A DNA stretch of 37,956 bases from Beijerinckiaceae bacterium (GCA_019747375.1 JAIEQX010000135.1:1-37956); one strand, 5' to 3'; positions 18,626 to 28,679 are shown, counted from the first letter of the stretch. Program-made: numbers and translations. The notes: generated by a model not told the origin, from the letters alone.

Positions 18626-19732
18626 ATGACATACATCATCAACAACGACGACGTCGCCAAAGTCCTCACCATGCCCGACACGATCGCGGCCCTCGAGGCG
18701 AGCTACATCGCCCTCGCGGAGGGCGAAGCGGTATGCCGGCCCCGCATCGATATCCGCATCCCCACCAGCGATCCGGCGAAGAATTATCAATGGGGCACGA
18801 TGGAAGGCGGCTCCACGGGCGGCTATTTCGCCATCAGGATGAAATCCGACATCGTCTACGAGACCCAATACCGCGGCGCCGTCACCCAGGAGAAATATTG
18901 CACGAAGCCCGGCCTGTTCTGCGGCCTGATCCTGCTGACCTCGATCGAAAACGGCGAACCTCTGGCTTTCATCAACGACGGCCACCTTCAGCACATGCGC
19001 GTCGGCGGCGATGGCGGCATCGGGGTCAAATACATGTCGCGGCCGGATTCCGAGGTCGTGGGCATCCTCGGCTCGGGCGGCATGGCCCGCACGCATATGC
19101 AGGCCTTCACGGCCGTCCGGACCATCCGCAAGATCCAGGTCTTCAGCCCGACCCGCTCCAATCGCGAAGCCTTCGCGGCCGAGATGCGTGAGCTCTACGG
19201 CGTCGAGGCTCAGGTCTGCGATGCGCCGGAACAGATCTATCGCGGCGCCCATATCGTCGCCGGCCTGACCGATTCCGCCATTCCCGTGCTGCAGGGCGGC
19301 CTGCTCGAAAAGGGATCGCATATCGTCAACATCGGCGGCAGCGGCGTGCCGGATGACGCGAGCCTTGCGCGCGTCGACGTATATCTGCGCTTCGGCGATG
19401 CGCCGGCGCCGGCCGGAAAGCCCGAAATGCAGATGTCTGACGAGTACATCGCCTGGGAGGCCCGCCCCAACGCCGCCAAGTTCGGCGATGGGCGCCGGGG
19501 AAAAAAAGCCCACGGGATCACCATCCCCGACAAGCGCATTACGCTTGCCGACCTGCTGTCCGGCAAGGCGCGCGGACGCACGTCCGACGATCAGATCACC
19601 TATTCGGAGCGCGGCAACCTGCAGGGCGCCCAATTCTACGCCGTGGCCGGGAAGGTCTATGAACTTGCCCGCGCGGCGGGCCTAGGCCGCGAGATTCCGA
19701 CAGAATGGTTCCTGCAGGACATCAGGAACTGA
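18626..19732 (+). CDS. Ornithine cyclodeaminase/mu-crystallin family protein
   Basis: 'MTYIINNDDVAKVLTMPDTIAALEASYIALAEGEAVCRPRIDI...MRVGGDGGIGVKYMSRPDSEVVGILGSGGMARTHMQAFTAVRTIRKIQVFSPTR'. Confidence 0.9.
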   Translation: MTYIINNDDVAKVLTMPDTIAALEASYIALAEGEAVCRPRIDIRIPTSDPAKNYQWGTMEGGSTGGYFAIRMKSDIVYETQYRGAVTQEKYCTKPGLFCGLILLTSIENGEPLAFINDGHLQHMRVGGDGGIGVKYMSRPDSEVVGILGSGGMARTHMQAFTAVRTIRKIQVFSPTRSNREAFAAEMRELYGVEAQVCDAPEQIYRGAHIVAGLTDSAIPVLQGGLLEKGSHIVNIGGSGVPDDASLARVDVYLRFGDAPAPAGKPEMQMSDEYIAWEARPNAAKFGDGRRGKKAHGITIPDKRITLADLLSGKARGRTSDDQITYSERGNLQGAQFYAVAGKVYELARAAGLGREIPTEWFLQDIRN

Positions 19733-19850
19733 GCCGGACAGCCCTTTACCTTGTCACGTCCTGATGATCGTCCTCGCCTTGCAAGCGCCTCGTTTGCAAT
19801 GCTAACGCTCACGGGCCTTTCCTCACGACCATGCGCGAGCGCCCGCCTTC

Positions 19851-20432
19851 ATGTTCAAGCGCCTTTACCACTGGACGCTCTCGCTCGCCGAGAGCCCGCG
19901 CGCCACCTGGGCGCTCGGGGCGATCGCTTTCGCCGAGAGTTCCTTCTTCCCCATTCCGCCCGACGTCATTCTCGTGCCCATGTCGCTGGCCAAGCCGAAA
20001 CGTGCGTGGTTCTACGCGGGCCTGTGCACGATCTGCTCCGTGGCGGGCGGGATTCTGGGCTACGCCATCGGCTGGCTTCTGTGGGACACGGTCGGCTCCT
20101 GGCTGATCAATCTCTACGGCTATGCGGCCCGCATGGACGCCGTGAAGGCCGGGTATGACCAGTGGGGATGGCTGTTCATCCTCGTCAAGGGCCTGACGCC
20201 CATCCCCTACAAACTCGTCACCATCGTGAGCGGGCTGCTCGAATATAATTTCTTCCTTTTCGTTCTGCTGTCGATCATCACCCGCGGCGCGCGCTTCTTC
20301 CTGCTCGCGGGGTTGCTCAACAAGTTCGGCGAACCGATCAAGCGCATGCTCGAGCGCCATTTCGCCACCTTCATGATCCTCATCGTGGTGATGATCATCG
20401 GCGGCTTCTGGCTTGCCGGTAAAATGTTCTGA
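19851..20432 (+). CDS. YqaA/DedA-family (SNARE-associated) membrane protein
   Basis: 'AESSFFPIPPDVILVPMSLAKP...GILGYAIGWLLWDTVG...GLTPIPYKLVTIVSGL'. Confidence 0.88.
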   Translation: MFKRLYHWTLSLAESPRATWALGAIAFAESSFFPIPPDVILVPMSLAKPKRAWFYAGLCTICSVAGGILGYAIGWLLWDTVGSWLINLYGYAARMDAVKAGYDQWGWLFILVKGLTPIPYKLVTIVSGLLEYNFFLFVLLSIITRGARFFLLAGLLNKFGEPIKRMLERHFATFMILIVVMIIGGFWLAGKMF

Positions 20433-20450
20433 TCTCGGGAGTAGGCGCGG

Positions 20451-20948
20451 ATGACTGAAATCTCCCGCAGGATCACGCCGCTCCGGGCCGCCCTGACGGT
20501 CTTGGTCCTCGCCACGGCCACCATCGCGGGCGCCTGGGTCTTCGAGTCTTTCGGCTATCTGCCGTGCGAGCTTTGCCTGCAGCAACGCTGGGCCTATTAC
20601 GTTGGCGTGCCGGTGGCGGCCCTCGCGGTCGCGCTCGCCTGGCGCGGCTCCAATGGGGGCGCGCGCCTCGGACTGGCGCTGCTCGCTGTCGTGTTCTTCG
20701 GCAGCGCGGTTTTCGGAGCCTACCACGCAGGGGTGGAATGGGGTTTCTGGCCAGGCCCCACAGGCTGCACAGGCTCGGCTGGCGCCCCCGCCGCCAGCAT
20801 GGACGCCTTCATGAGCCAGCTGCAGACCGTCAAGGTCGTGCGCTGCGATCAGGTCGCCATCCGCATCCTCGGCCTGTCGCTGGCCGGCTGGAACGCCGTG
20901 ATCTCGACCTTCATGACCGTCGTGGCGCTGGCCGGCGCACGCCGCTAG
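20451..20948 (+). CDS. Disulfide bond formation protein B family
   Basis: 165 aa; '[31 protein letters not shown]' CxxC motif plus multiple TM segments. Confidence 0.9.
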   Translation: MTEISRRITPLRAALTVLVLATATIAGAWVFESFGYLPCELCLQQRWAYYVGVPVAALAVALAWRGSNGGARLGLALLAVVFFGSAVFGAYHAGVEWGFWPGPTGCTGSAGAPAASMDAFMSQLQTVKVVRCDQVAIRILGLSLAGWNAVISTFMTVVALAGARR

Positions 20949-22201
20949 GCGTCCGCGCCCTCATCGTCGAGCGCAAGGCGGGCGCGCGCCCGCAGCTTCT
21001 CGGTCTCGCTTTTCAGCTGGCCGCAGGCCGCCAGAATGTCGCGTCCGCGCGGCGTCCGCACCGGGCTCGCGTAACCGGCGTTGAACACGATGTCGGAGAA
21101 GCGCTCGATCGTCTCCCAGTCCGAACATTCATATTGCGTGCCGGGCCAGGGATTGAACGGGATCAGGTTGATCTTGGCCGGAACGCCCTTGAGCAGGCGC
21201 ACCAGTTCGCGAGCCTCGGCGGGTGAATCATTGACGCCTTTCAGCATCACATATTCGAACGTGATGCGCCGGGCGTTCGACGCGCCCGGATAGGCGCGAC
21301 ACGCGTCCATGAGGTCGCGGATCGGATATTTCTTATTCAGCGGCACGAGCTTGTTACGCAGCTCATCGTTTACGGCATGCAGCGAAATCGCCAGCATGGT
21401 GCCGGCCGCATCTCCCAGCGGACCGATTTGCGGCACGACGCCCGAGGTCGACACCGTGATCCGGCGCTTCGACAGCGACAGGCCCTCGCCATCGGTCAGC
21501 ACGCCGATCGCATCCGTCACCTGGTCGAAATTGTAGAGCGGCTCGCCCATGCCCATGAAGACGATGTTGGAGACAGCGCGCACGCCCTCTCCCGACGGAA
21601 TGAGCCCGTCGGTCGGCGGCGTCTGGCCCGGAAAATCGCCGAGCATGTCGCGCGCGACGACGAGCTGCTGGACGATTTCCTGTGCGGTCAGGTTGCGCAC
21701 GAGTTTCTGCGTGCCCGTGTGGCAGAACGTGCAGGTCAGCGTGCAGCCGACCTGGCTCGACACGCACAGGGTGCCGCGATCGCTTTCGGGAATATAGACG
21801 CACTCGATCTCCGCGCCCTTGTCGCGCGAATCGACGGGCGGCATGCGCATCAGCCACTTGCGCGTCCCGTCGACGGAAACCTGCTGGGCCACGACCTGCG
21901 GCCGCGTCAGCGAATAATGCTCGGCGAGCTTCGCCCGCAAAACCTTCGAGACATTCAGCATGGCGTCGAACGACGACGCGCCGTGAAAATAGATCCAGTG
22001 CCAGAGCTGGCCGACGCGCATGCGACGCTCGCGCTCGGGTACGCCGACAAGGCCGAGCGCCTCGGACAGCTGCGCGCGCGTCAGCCCGACCAGCGACGGT
22101 CTCGCCCGTTCGGGCGCAATCGCGGAGCTGGCCTCCGCCGTCATGTCCAGCACGGAATCTGTCATCGGTCTCGTCGGATTGTTGGAAGTCGCGCTGCTCA
22201 T
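20945..22201 (-). CDS. rlmN: Dual-specificity 23S rRNA/tRNA methyltransferase, radical SAM
   Basis: '[35 protein letters not shown]...[17 protein letters not shown]...[23 protein letters not shown]'; start may be internal at MTDSVL. Confidence 0.96.
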   Translation of the reverse strand: MSSATSNNPTRPMTDSVLDMTAEASSAIAPERARPSLVGLTRAQLSEALGLVGVPERERRMRVGQLWHWIYFHGASSFDAMLNVSKVLRAKLAEHYSLTRPQVVAQQVSVDGTRKWLMRMPPVDSRDKGAEIECVYIPESDRGTLCVSSQVGCTLTCTFCHTGTQKLVRNLTAQEIVQQLVVARDMLGDFPGQTPPTDGLIPSGEGVRAVSNIVFMGMGEPLYNFDQVTDAIGVLTDGEGLSLSKRRITVSTSGVVPQIGPLGDAAGTMLAISLHAVNDELRNKLVPLNKKYPIRDLMDACRAYPGASNARRITFEYVMLKGVNDSPAEARELVRLLKGVPAKINLIPFNPWPGTQYECSDWETIERFSDIVFNAGYASPVRTPRGRDILAACGQLKSETEKLRARARLALDDEGADA

Positions 22202-22255
22202 AGCAGCTTTCCGTCCATATGGGGAGCCCGCGCCCCAATGCGAGCGATTGGGGCC

Positions 22256-23140
22256 CTAGAGCTTGCGCTCGACGGTTGAGAGCGCGTCGGCGAGACGCGC
22301 CTTGGCGGAGCCCGGCTGCAGCGGCTTCTGCTGGCTGTCGTGCGGAGCCCAACCCGAAAGCCACAGGATTTCGAAGGTGGCGCGCACGCGGCCGTCAGGA
22401 TCGGCAAATTGCTCCTGATAGATTTCGGCGGCGCGCAGGAGCACGGCGCGTTTCAGCGGACGGCGGTCGCGCGCCACCAGCAGGTTGGTGGCGCCCATGG
22501 CGCGGAGATCCCGCAACAGCGCGAACAGATGGGCGTATCGCACCGTGAGGACGTCGACATCGGTCACCGGCAGCGCGAAACCCGCCCGCTGCAGCAGCCC
22601 GCCCATGTCACGCAGGTCGGCGAAGGGAGCGACGCGCGGACTGACCCCGCCCGACACCTCCTCCTCCGCCGCCGCAAAGCTCAACCGCAGCTCCTGAAGC
22701 GTTTGCCCGCCCGCAAGACAGGCAAGGAACAATCCGTCAGGTCGAAGAATGCGACGAATCTGGATCAGCGCGCCGGGCAGATCGTTGACGCCCTGCAGCG
22801 CGAGCGCCGAAACCACCAGATCGAAACTTTCCGGCGCGAATGGCGGCGCCTCTTCATCGCAGACGAGCCCGAGGACGCCGGGCGCGAGCGAAGCCTCGAG
22901 CGGCGCCGCCTGGACGAAAACTTCGCGCGAACGCCCGGCGAGGGCGTCCGCCAGGGCTGGTCCGGGCGTCCCGAGATCGAGGATGCGGGGAAAGGGCCTG
23001 AGCACCGCGGCGAGTCGATCCGGAAATTCCGCCGCCACATGGTCAAGCAGGAAAGGCTCCGCCCCCGCCGCCAGAGCCCGCGCGAGCCGACGACGACCAA
23101 GCGGGCGATCGAACACGAGATGGGCGGGAGGTTTTGACAT
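22256..23140 (-). CDS. SAM-dependent methyltransferase domain protein (BioC/NDUFAF5-like)
   Basis: 'ILDLGTPGPALADALAGR...FDLVVSALALQGVNDLPGALIQIRRILRPDGLFLACLAGGQTLQELR'. Confidence 0.85.
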   Translation of the reverse strand: MSKPPAHLVFDRPLGRRRLARALAAGAEPFLLDHVAAEFPDRLAAVLRPFPRILDLGTPGPALADALAGRSREVFVQAAPLEASLAPGVLGLVCDEEAPPFAPESFDLVVSALALQGVNDLPGALIQIRRILRPDGLFLACLAGGQTLQELRLSFAAAEEEVSGGVSPRVAPFADLRDMGGLLQRAGFALPVTDVDVLTVRYAHLFALLRDLRAMGATNLLVARDRRPLKRAVLLRAAEIYQEQFADPDGRVRATFEILWLSGWAPHDSQQKPLQPGSAKARLADALSTVERKL

Positions 23141-23218
23141 GCATGCTTTATGGGGCGCGACGCCGTCCGGGTCCAGACAGACCCTTTATCGCAGGCGGCT
23201 GAATGCTAAGCTCAGGCC

Positions 23219-24007
23219 ATGACCATTCGCGACGCTTCTCCCTCTTCGGGCGCCTGGGCCTCCCTCAGGTCTGCCCTCGCGCGCGTCTCGACGCTGGCGG
23301 CCGATTGCGTCTATCCGCCTTCCTGCCTCGCCTGCCGGCGAGCGACCGAGAGCGCCGGCGCGTTATGTCCCGCTTGCTGGACCGGCATGCCCTTTATCGA
23401 GCGCCCGTTCTGCGAGCGGCTGGGCACGCCCTTTGCGCAAGACCTCGGGGACGGACTGCTCTCGCCCGCCGCCATTGCGGAGCCGCCGGTCTTTGAGCGC
23501 GCCCGCGCTGTGGCGCTCTATGAAGAGGGCCCGGTCCGAAAGCTGGTTCAGCAGTTGAAATACGCAGACCGGCTCGATCTCGCGCCCCCGATGGCGCGCT
23601 GGATGGCGCGCGCCGGCAGGGAGTTGCTGTCCGACGCCGATCTTCTTGTCCCGGTCCCTCTCTATCGCTGGCGTCTTTTCACGCGGCGCTTCAATCAAGC
23701 GGCCGTCTTGGCCCGCGGCGTCGCGGAACTGAGCGGCGTAGCCTTTGATCCAATGGCCCTCGTCCGCGTCAAGGCCACCAGGCCTCAGGTCGGCCTGACG
23801 CGGACGCAGCGCGCCGAGAATGTTCAGGGCGCCTTCAAGGTCCTGCCGACGGACCGCATCCGCGTCGAAGGGCGAAAGAGCGTCCTGGTGGATGACGTAC
23901 TGACCTCCGGCGCGACCCTGAACGCCGCCGCGCGGGTCCTGATCCGCGCCGGCGCCGTCCGGGTCGACGCGCTGGTTTTCGCCCGGGTCATGACGCACGG
24001 GTTGTGA
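23219..24007 (+). CDS. ComF family phosphoribosyltransferase-like protein
   Basis: 'YPPSCLACRRATESAGALCPACW...LLVPVPLYRWRLFTRRFNQAAVLARGVAEL...VLVDDVLTSGATLNAAARVL'. Confidence 0.93.
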   Translation: MTIRDASPSSGAWASLRSALARVSTLAADCVYPPSCLACRRATESAGALCPACWTGMPFIERPFCERLGTPFAQDLGDGLLSPAAIAEPPVFERARAVALYEEGPVRKLVQQLKYADRLDLAPPMARWMARAGRELLSDADLLVPVPLYRWRLFTRRFNQAAVLARGVAELSGVAFDPMALVRVKATRPQVGLTRTQRAENVQGAFKVLPTDRIRVEGRKSVLVDDVLTSGATLNAAARVLIRAGAVRVDALVFARVMTHGL

Positions 24008-24086
24008 CAAGGCCGCAGGCGGACATATAAGGGGCGGACAAAAACCAGATTGACCCGCCAGACTCCCGCGAAAGGCCAGATCCGGC

Positions 24087-24344
24087 ATGCCACCCGTCAC
24101 CATCTACACCAAGAGCACCTGCGGTTACTGTCTTCGCGCCAAGGCGCTTCTGACCCGCAAGAACGTCAGGTTCGAGGAGATCTCGGTTGACGGAAACGCC
24201 GCCGCCCAGCAGGCGATGGCGCAGCGGGCGAATGGCGGCTGGACCGTGCCGCAGATCTTCGTGGGCGAGACCCATGTCGGGGGATGCGACGACCTCTTCG
24301 CGCTCGATCGCGCGGGCAAACTCGACGCGCTCCTGAACGCGTGA
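24087..24344 (+). CDS. grxC: Glutaredoxin 3
   Basis: 'PPVTIYTKSTCGYCLRAKALLTRKNVRFEEI...NGGWTVPQIFVGETHVGGCDDLFAL'. Confidence 0.96.
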   Translation: MPPVTIYTKSTCGYCLRAKALLTRKNVRFEEISVDGNAAAQQAMAQRANGGWTVPQIFVGETHVGGCDDLFALDRAGKLDALLNA

Positions 24345-24359
24345 ACGGACGAAACGACA

Positions 24360-24863
24360 ATGATCAAATACGCCCTGGTCTGCGACGCCGCGCATGAATT
24401 CGAAAGCTGGTTTGCGAGCAGCGGGTCCTATGACCAGCAGGTCAAGCGCGGGTTCGTCAACTGCCCTTACTGCCAGTCGCCGAAAGTCACGAAGGCCGTG
24501 ATGGCTCCCAATATCGCCCGCACCGACAAGTCCGGGAATGAACGGGCGATGAAGGATCGCGACGCCGCGCCTCCGGAGCCCTCGAACGACACGGGAGCGC
24601 CGGTCGTCGCCCCCCAGCAGTTGGCGCTGCTCGACGAGCGCCAGCAGGCCCTGCGCGAAATGATCCGGGAACTGCACGAAAAGATCGTCGCATCCTCCGA
24701 CGATGTCGGCGAGGCGTTTCCCGAAGAAGCCCGCAAGATGCACGATGGCGAGACGCCGACGCGCTCGATCCGGGGCAAGGCCAGTTTCGAGGAAGCCCGC
24801 GCCCTGCTCGAGGACGGCATTCCCGTCTTGCCGATCCCGGACCTGCCCGAAGAGCGGAACTAG
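24360..24863 (+). CDS. DUF1178 family protein
   Basis: 'MIKYALVCDAAHEFESWFASSGSYDQQVKRGFVNCPYCQSPKVTKAVMAPNIA'. Confidence 0.9.
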   Translation: MIKYALVCDAAHEFESWFASSGSYDQQVKRGFVNCPYCQSPKVTKAVMAPNIARTDKSGNERAMKDRDAAPPEPSNDTGAPVVAPQQLALLDERQQALREMIRELHEKIVASSDDVGEAFPEEARKMHDGETPTRSIRGKASFEEARALLEDGIPVLPIPDLPEERN

Positions 24864-24909
24864 CTTCAGACCGGCAAAGATATTGGGAAGTATCGTGAAA
24901 TGAGAGCGG

Positions 24910-24937
24910 CGGGGCCGTTGGGGCCGCCCCGTTTTTT
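24910..24937 (+). terminator. Rho-independent terminator after the DUF1178 gene
   Basis: cggggc...gccccg hairpin followed by a run of seven T. Confidence 0.75.
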
Positions 24938-24946
24938 TGAGGCGCG

Positions 24947-24969
24947 CGGGCCGGTGCCGGCCCGTTTTT
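24947..24969 (+). terminator. Second tandem Rho-independent terminator
   Basis: cgggccg-gtgc-cggcccg hairpin followed by TTTTT. Confidence 0.7.
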
Positions 24970-25072
24970 AGTGGCTGCGCGCGGGCACAAACCCGCCCGC
25001 CACGAAGACGAATGCGAGGATGAGAACGCCTGCGTTCAACCAGACCCAGGCCGGAATGACGAAGTCCTGCAT
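24968..25072 (-). CDS. 34-aa predicted single-pass membrane miniprotein
   Basis: Absent from the supplied ORF list; minus strand ATG CAG GAC TTC ... CAC TAA reads MQDFVIPAWVWLNAGVLILAFVFVAGGFVPARSH; AAGGGAAA ribosome-binding-like site upstream; 41 bp after terC. Confidence 0.6.
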   Translation of the reverse strand: MQDFVIPAWVWLNAGVLILAFVFVAGGFVPARSH

Positions 25073-25113
25073 GATGCGTTTCCCTTTTTATGATTCAGGA
25101 ACGGCCAGTAAGT

Positions 25114-25812
25114 TCACGCTTGCTGTTCGACCGGCTTGCCATGATGCACGCGTCGGCTGAGCAGATAGCCGAGGCCGATCACCAGCGCCGCGCAGAACGC
25201 CGCCGCCGGCAGCTCCCACGCATGGGTGAAGTCGGCGCCAAGCTGCTTCACCAGCCACGGATCGCTGATGAACATTTCGCCCGCGACCCAGCCGAGCAGG
25301 CCAGCGCCGGCCCAGACGAGGATCGGAAACGCCGCCAGCAGACGCATGATCAGCGCCGCGCCCGCGATGATCAGCGGGATCGAGATTGCGAGGCCGATGA
25401 TCAACAGGGGGGTCGAATCTTTCGCCACCGCCGCAATCGCCAGCACATTGTCGAGACTCATCACCGCATCGGCGATCGCGACCGTGCGCACCGCATGCCA
25501 GAGACGATCGGTTTCCTTGACTTCGCCGCCCTGTTCTTCTTCGCCCTGCACGAGCTTGACGGCGATCCAGAGGAGGAGGCACGAGCCGATCATTTTCAGG
25601 AACGGCGTCGACAGGAGCGTGGCGACGATGACCGTGAAGATGATGCGCAGCACGACCGCCACAAGGGCTCCGATGATCATGCCCGAGCGCTGCTTGTTCG
25701 CCGGCAGGCCGCGGCAGGCCATCGCGATGACCACCGCATTGTCGCCGGAGAGAATGAGGTTGATCCAGATGATCTGGAGCAATTTGAAAAGTTCGGGACC
25801 GAGGTTTTCCAT
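25114..25812 (-). CDS. TerC family integral membrane protein
   Basis: 'LLQIIWINLILSGDNAVVIAMACRGLPANKQRSGMIIGALVAVVLRIIFTVI...AIADAVMSLDNVLAIAAVA'. Confidence 0.93.
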   Translation of the reverse strand: MENLGPELFKLLQIIWINLILSGDNAVVIAMACRGLPANKQRSGMIIGALVAVVLRIIFTVIVATLLSTPFLKMIGSCLLLWIAVKLVQGEEEQGGEVKETDRLWHAVRTVAIADAVMSLDNVLAIAAVAKDSTPLLIIGLAISIPLIIAGAALIMRLLAAFPILVWAGAGLLGWVAGEMFISDPWLVKQLGADFTHAWELPAAAFCAALVIGLGYLLSRRVHHGKPVEQQA

Positions 25813-26037
25813 GATGTGACGCCAAATGATGATGAACAGCTTGCCGCTCGCATTGCGTGCCGGGGTGCGCCGGAAATGTCGCAAGCGAGCGTCGCGGGAG
25901 CGCTGTCGGGAGGCCTGTGTTGCGGCATCGCCCCCGCCATAAGGAGCAAGGGTCGAATGCGCGCGAGGCGTGTCCCGGCAGCAGGCGAACGTCAGGCGTG
26001 AGCGGGACTCAGGCCGACGGGCGCGGACGCGGGATCA

Positions 26038-26409
26038 TCAGAGCGTGGGTGGGCCAGTGGCGCGATGGGCGCAGAACCGGGCGGACGATGGCGCAAGAGA
26101 GGCGCCGTCACAAGTTGCGCCAGCCGATCCGAGATGAGACGCCAGCGTGATCCGGCCCAGGCCGGGCGGAGCGTCGCGTGTGGTCTCTTCCTCGAAATCT
26201 TCCGTGAGGGTCGCCAGAACGGCGAGATGCGAGGAGCTGGCCGGATGACGCTCGTCCTGGACGAGAACGCGCTCGAGGCCCGTCGACGTCCCCCGAAACG
26301 CTCCATGCACATCGGGAGCCAGCGTCGCCAGCACTGCGAAAAGCGCCAGGGTCGTCCGTACCAGATGGAGATTGAGCCGGAGCGGTCGCAGAGCCTTCGT
26401 CCCTCGCAT
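26038..26409 (-). CDS. Hypothetical exported protein
   Basis: 123 aa ORF with signal-like segment 'LVRTTLALFAVLATLAPDVHG'; no family recognised and a similar-size ORF lies on the opposite strand. Confidence 0.4.
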   Translation of the reverse strand: MRGTKALRPLRLNLHLVRTTLALFAVLATLAPDVHGAFRGTSTGLERVLVQDERHPASSSHLAVLATLTEDFEEETTRDAPPGLGRITLASHLGSAGATCDGASLAPSSARFCAHRATGPPTL

Positions 26410-26535
26410 ATTCTTTATGTAGACTAAAGACTCTTTAAGAAGCCGAACGGCGAGTCAAGCGGAACAGGCGCCGTTGCAGGAATTTGATGTGTCGCGTTCT
26501 GCCCAGCTCGAACTTTTCGGGCAGGAGGGGCGTCG

Positions 26536-27336
26536 TCAGGCTCCGCGCCGCCCGACCAGCATGTAGTTCACGTCGCGGTCCCGTCCGCGGGACCAGGCGT
26601 CGCGTAGCGGATTGTAGACCACGCCCGTCATGTCGAACACGTCGACGCCGCCCGTCGCCAAGGCGTCCTCGAGCTCGCGCGGCGTGACGAACTTCTCCCA
26701 TTGATGCGTTCCCTTGGGAACCCAGCGAAGCACATATTCGGCCCCCACGATCGCGAGCGCGAAGCTCTTCAGCGTGCGGTTGAGCGTGGCGGCGAACATC
26801 AGGCCGCCTGGCCGCACCAGCGACGCGCAGGTGGCCACGAAGGCCGGCATGTCGTTCACATGCTCCACCACCTCCATGGCCAGCACGACGTCGAAGGACG
26901 CCCCGCTCGCCGCCAGATCCTCTGCCGTGACCGCGCGATAGTCGATGGAAAGCCCGCCATCTTCTGCGTGTTTGCCGGCGATCCTGACATTGCCGGGCGC
27001 TGGATCGATGCCCGTGACGATGGCTCCGAGCCGCGCCATGGGCTCGCACAGGATGCCGCCTCCACAACCGACGTCGAGGATCCGCAGGCCCGCAAGCGGC
27101 CGCGCCTTCAGGGGATCCCGAAGCCCCCCGTCCGGGCAGACGAAATGGGTGCACATATGGTCGCGCAGATACTCGATCCGCACCGGGTTCATCTTGTGCA
27201 GCGCCGCCATCGACCCCTTGGGGGCCCACCAATCGTCGCCGAGCCGTTCGAACCGTGCGACATCCGCCGCATCCACGCTCGAATTCGCTCCCGCACCGCC
27301 AGCCATCGCCTGCACTCCAAAACGGCCGATTGACAC
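26536..27336 (-). CDS. ubiG: Bifunctional 2-polyprenyl-6-hydroxyphenol methylase/3-demethylubiquinol O-methyltransferase
   Basis: 'VARFERLGDDWWAPKGSMAALHKMNPVRIEYLRD...LAGLRILDVGCGGGILCEPMARLGAIVTGIDP'. Confidence 0.95.
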   Translation of the reverse strand: MSIGRFGVQAMAGGAGANSSVDAADVARFERLGDDWWAPKGSMAALHKMNPVRIEYLRDHMCTHFVCPDGGLRDPLKARPLAGLRILDVGCGGGILCEPMARLGAIVTGIDPAPGNVRIAGKHAEDGGLSIDYRAVTAEDLAASGASFDVVLAMEVVEHVNDMPAFVATCASLVRPGGLMFAATLNRTLKSFALAIVGAEYVLRWVPKGTHQWEKFVTPRELEDALATGGVDVFDMTGVVYNPLRDAWSRGRDRDVNYMLVGRRGA

Positions 27337-27443
27337 AAAACCGAGCCGCCGTCATCTATACGCGCCCCGCGGCCCGGGGGCGAGCGGCGCGATGCCGCGC
27401 GCCTTCGGCCCCGCTCCTGTTCCTGAGAAGCGAACCCGGTCCC

Positions 27444-28679
27444 ATGGCCCGTCTGGTGATGAAATTCGGCGGCACGTCCGTCGCCAATATCGAGCGCATC
27501 AAGAATGTCGCGCGCCACGTTCAGCGTGAAGTCGCCGCCGGACAGGATGTCGCTGTCGTGGTCTCGGCCATGTCGGGCAAGACCAATGAACTCGTCGCCT
27601 GGTGCAAGGAGGGCGCAGCTCTCTACGACCCTCGCGAGTATGACGCGGTCGTGGCCTCGGGCGAACAGGTGACCTCCGGCCTGCTCGCCATCGTGCTGCA
27701 GGACATGGGCATCAAGGCCCGCTCCTGGCAGGGATGGCAGATCCCGATCCGCACGTCCGACGCGCACGGGTCGGCCCGCATCGAAGCCATTGATCCCGCG
27801 GCCCTCAACGAGGGCTTTGCGCGCGGCGAAGTCGCCGTCATCGCGGGATTCCAGGGCGTGCACGCCGGGACCGGCCGCCTGACGACGCTCGGCCGCGGCG
27901 GCTCGGACACCAGCGCCGTGGCCGTCGCCGCCGCGATCGGGGCGGACCGGTGCGACATCTATACCGACGTTGACGGCGTCTATACGACCGACCCGCGCAT
28001 CGTCTCGAAGGCCCGGCGGCTGGACCGCGTCGCTTTCGAGGAAATGCTCGAAATGGCTTCGCTCGGCGCCAAGGTGCTGCAGGTGCGCTCGGTCGAAGTC
28101 GCCATGGTCCATAAAGTCAAAACCTTCGTGCGCTCGTCCTTCGACGATCCGGCCGATCCGAAGCCTGGCACGCTCATTTGTGACGAGGAGGATATCGTGG
28201 AACAGCAGGTCGTCACCGGCATCGCCTATTCGAAGGATGAGGCCCAGATCACCCTGCGGGACGTGGCCGACAAGCCGGGCGTCGCCGCGGCCATCTTCGT
28301 GCCGCTCGCCGAAGCCAACATCAATGTGGACATGATTATTCAGGTCGTGTCCGACGACGCCAAGACGACCGATTTGACCTTCACGGTGCCGACCGCGGAT
28401 TATGAGCGGGCGCGCAAGATCCTCGAAAACGCCAAGGTCGAGATCGGCTATGCGGGGATCCACGGCGCGACCGACGTCGTCAAGGTTTCGGCCATCGGGA
28501 TCGGCATGCGTTCCCATGCCGGCGTCGCCGCCCGGGCCTTCAAGGCTTTGTCGGACAAGGGAATCAACATTCGCGCCATCACCACGAGCGAGATCAAGTT
28601 CTCGGTGCTGATCGACGCCGAATACACCGAACTCGCCGTCCGCACGCTGCACACGCTCTACGGCCTAGACAAAGTCTGA
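27444..28679 (+). CDS. lysC: Aspartate kinase
   Basis: 'MARLVMKFGGTSVANIERIKNVARHVQREV...GRGGSDTSAVAVAAAIGADRCDIYTDVDGVYTTDPRIV'; C-terminal ACT domains. Confidence 0.97.
   Translation: MARLVMKFGGTSVANIERIKNVARHVQREVAAGQDVAVVVSAMSGKTNELVAWCKEGAALYDPREYDAVVASGEQVTSGLLAIVLQDMGIKARSWQGWQIPIRTSDAHGSARIEAIDPAALNEGFARGEVAVIAGFQGVHAGTGRLTTLGRGGSDTSAVAVAAAIGADRCDIYTDVDGVYTTDPRIVSKARRLDRVAFEEMLEMASLGAKVLQVRSVEVAMVHKVKTFVRSSFDDPADPKPGTLICDEEDIVEQQVVTGIAYSKDEAQITLRDVADKPGVAAAIFVPLAEANINVDMIIQVVSDDAKTTDLTFTVPTADYERARKILENAKVEIGYAGIHGATDVVKVSAIGIGMRSHAGVAARAFKALSDKGINIRAITTSEIKFSVLIDAEYTELAVRTLHTLYGLDKV

Noticed and set aside
22232-22254. gccccaat-gcgagcg-attggggc hairpin between the methyltransferase gene and rlmN
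   Set aside because: Ordinary intergenic hairpin without a T tract; not enough to call a terminator or novel element
25813-26037. Possible yybP-ykoY manganese riboswitch upstream of terC
   Set aside because: TerC genes can carry this riboswitch, but I could not find its conserved core motifs in the leader
26435-27355. 306-aa minus-strand ORF overlapping ubiG
   Set aside because: Alternative frame of ubiG; the conserved methyltransferase motifs are in frame 26536-27336
27189-28652. 487-aa ORF antisense to lysC
   Set aside because: Fully covered by lysC with conserved motifs; no family resemblance
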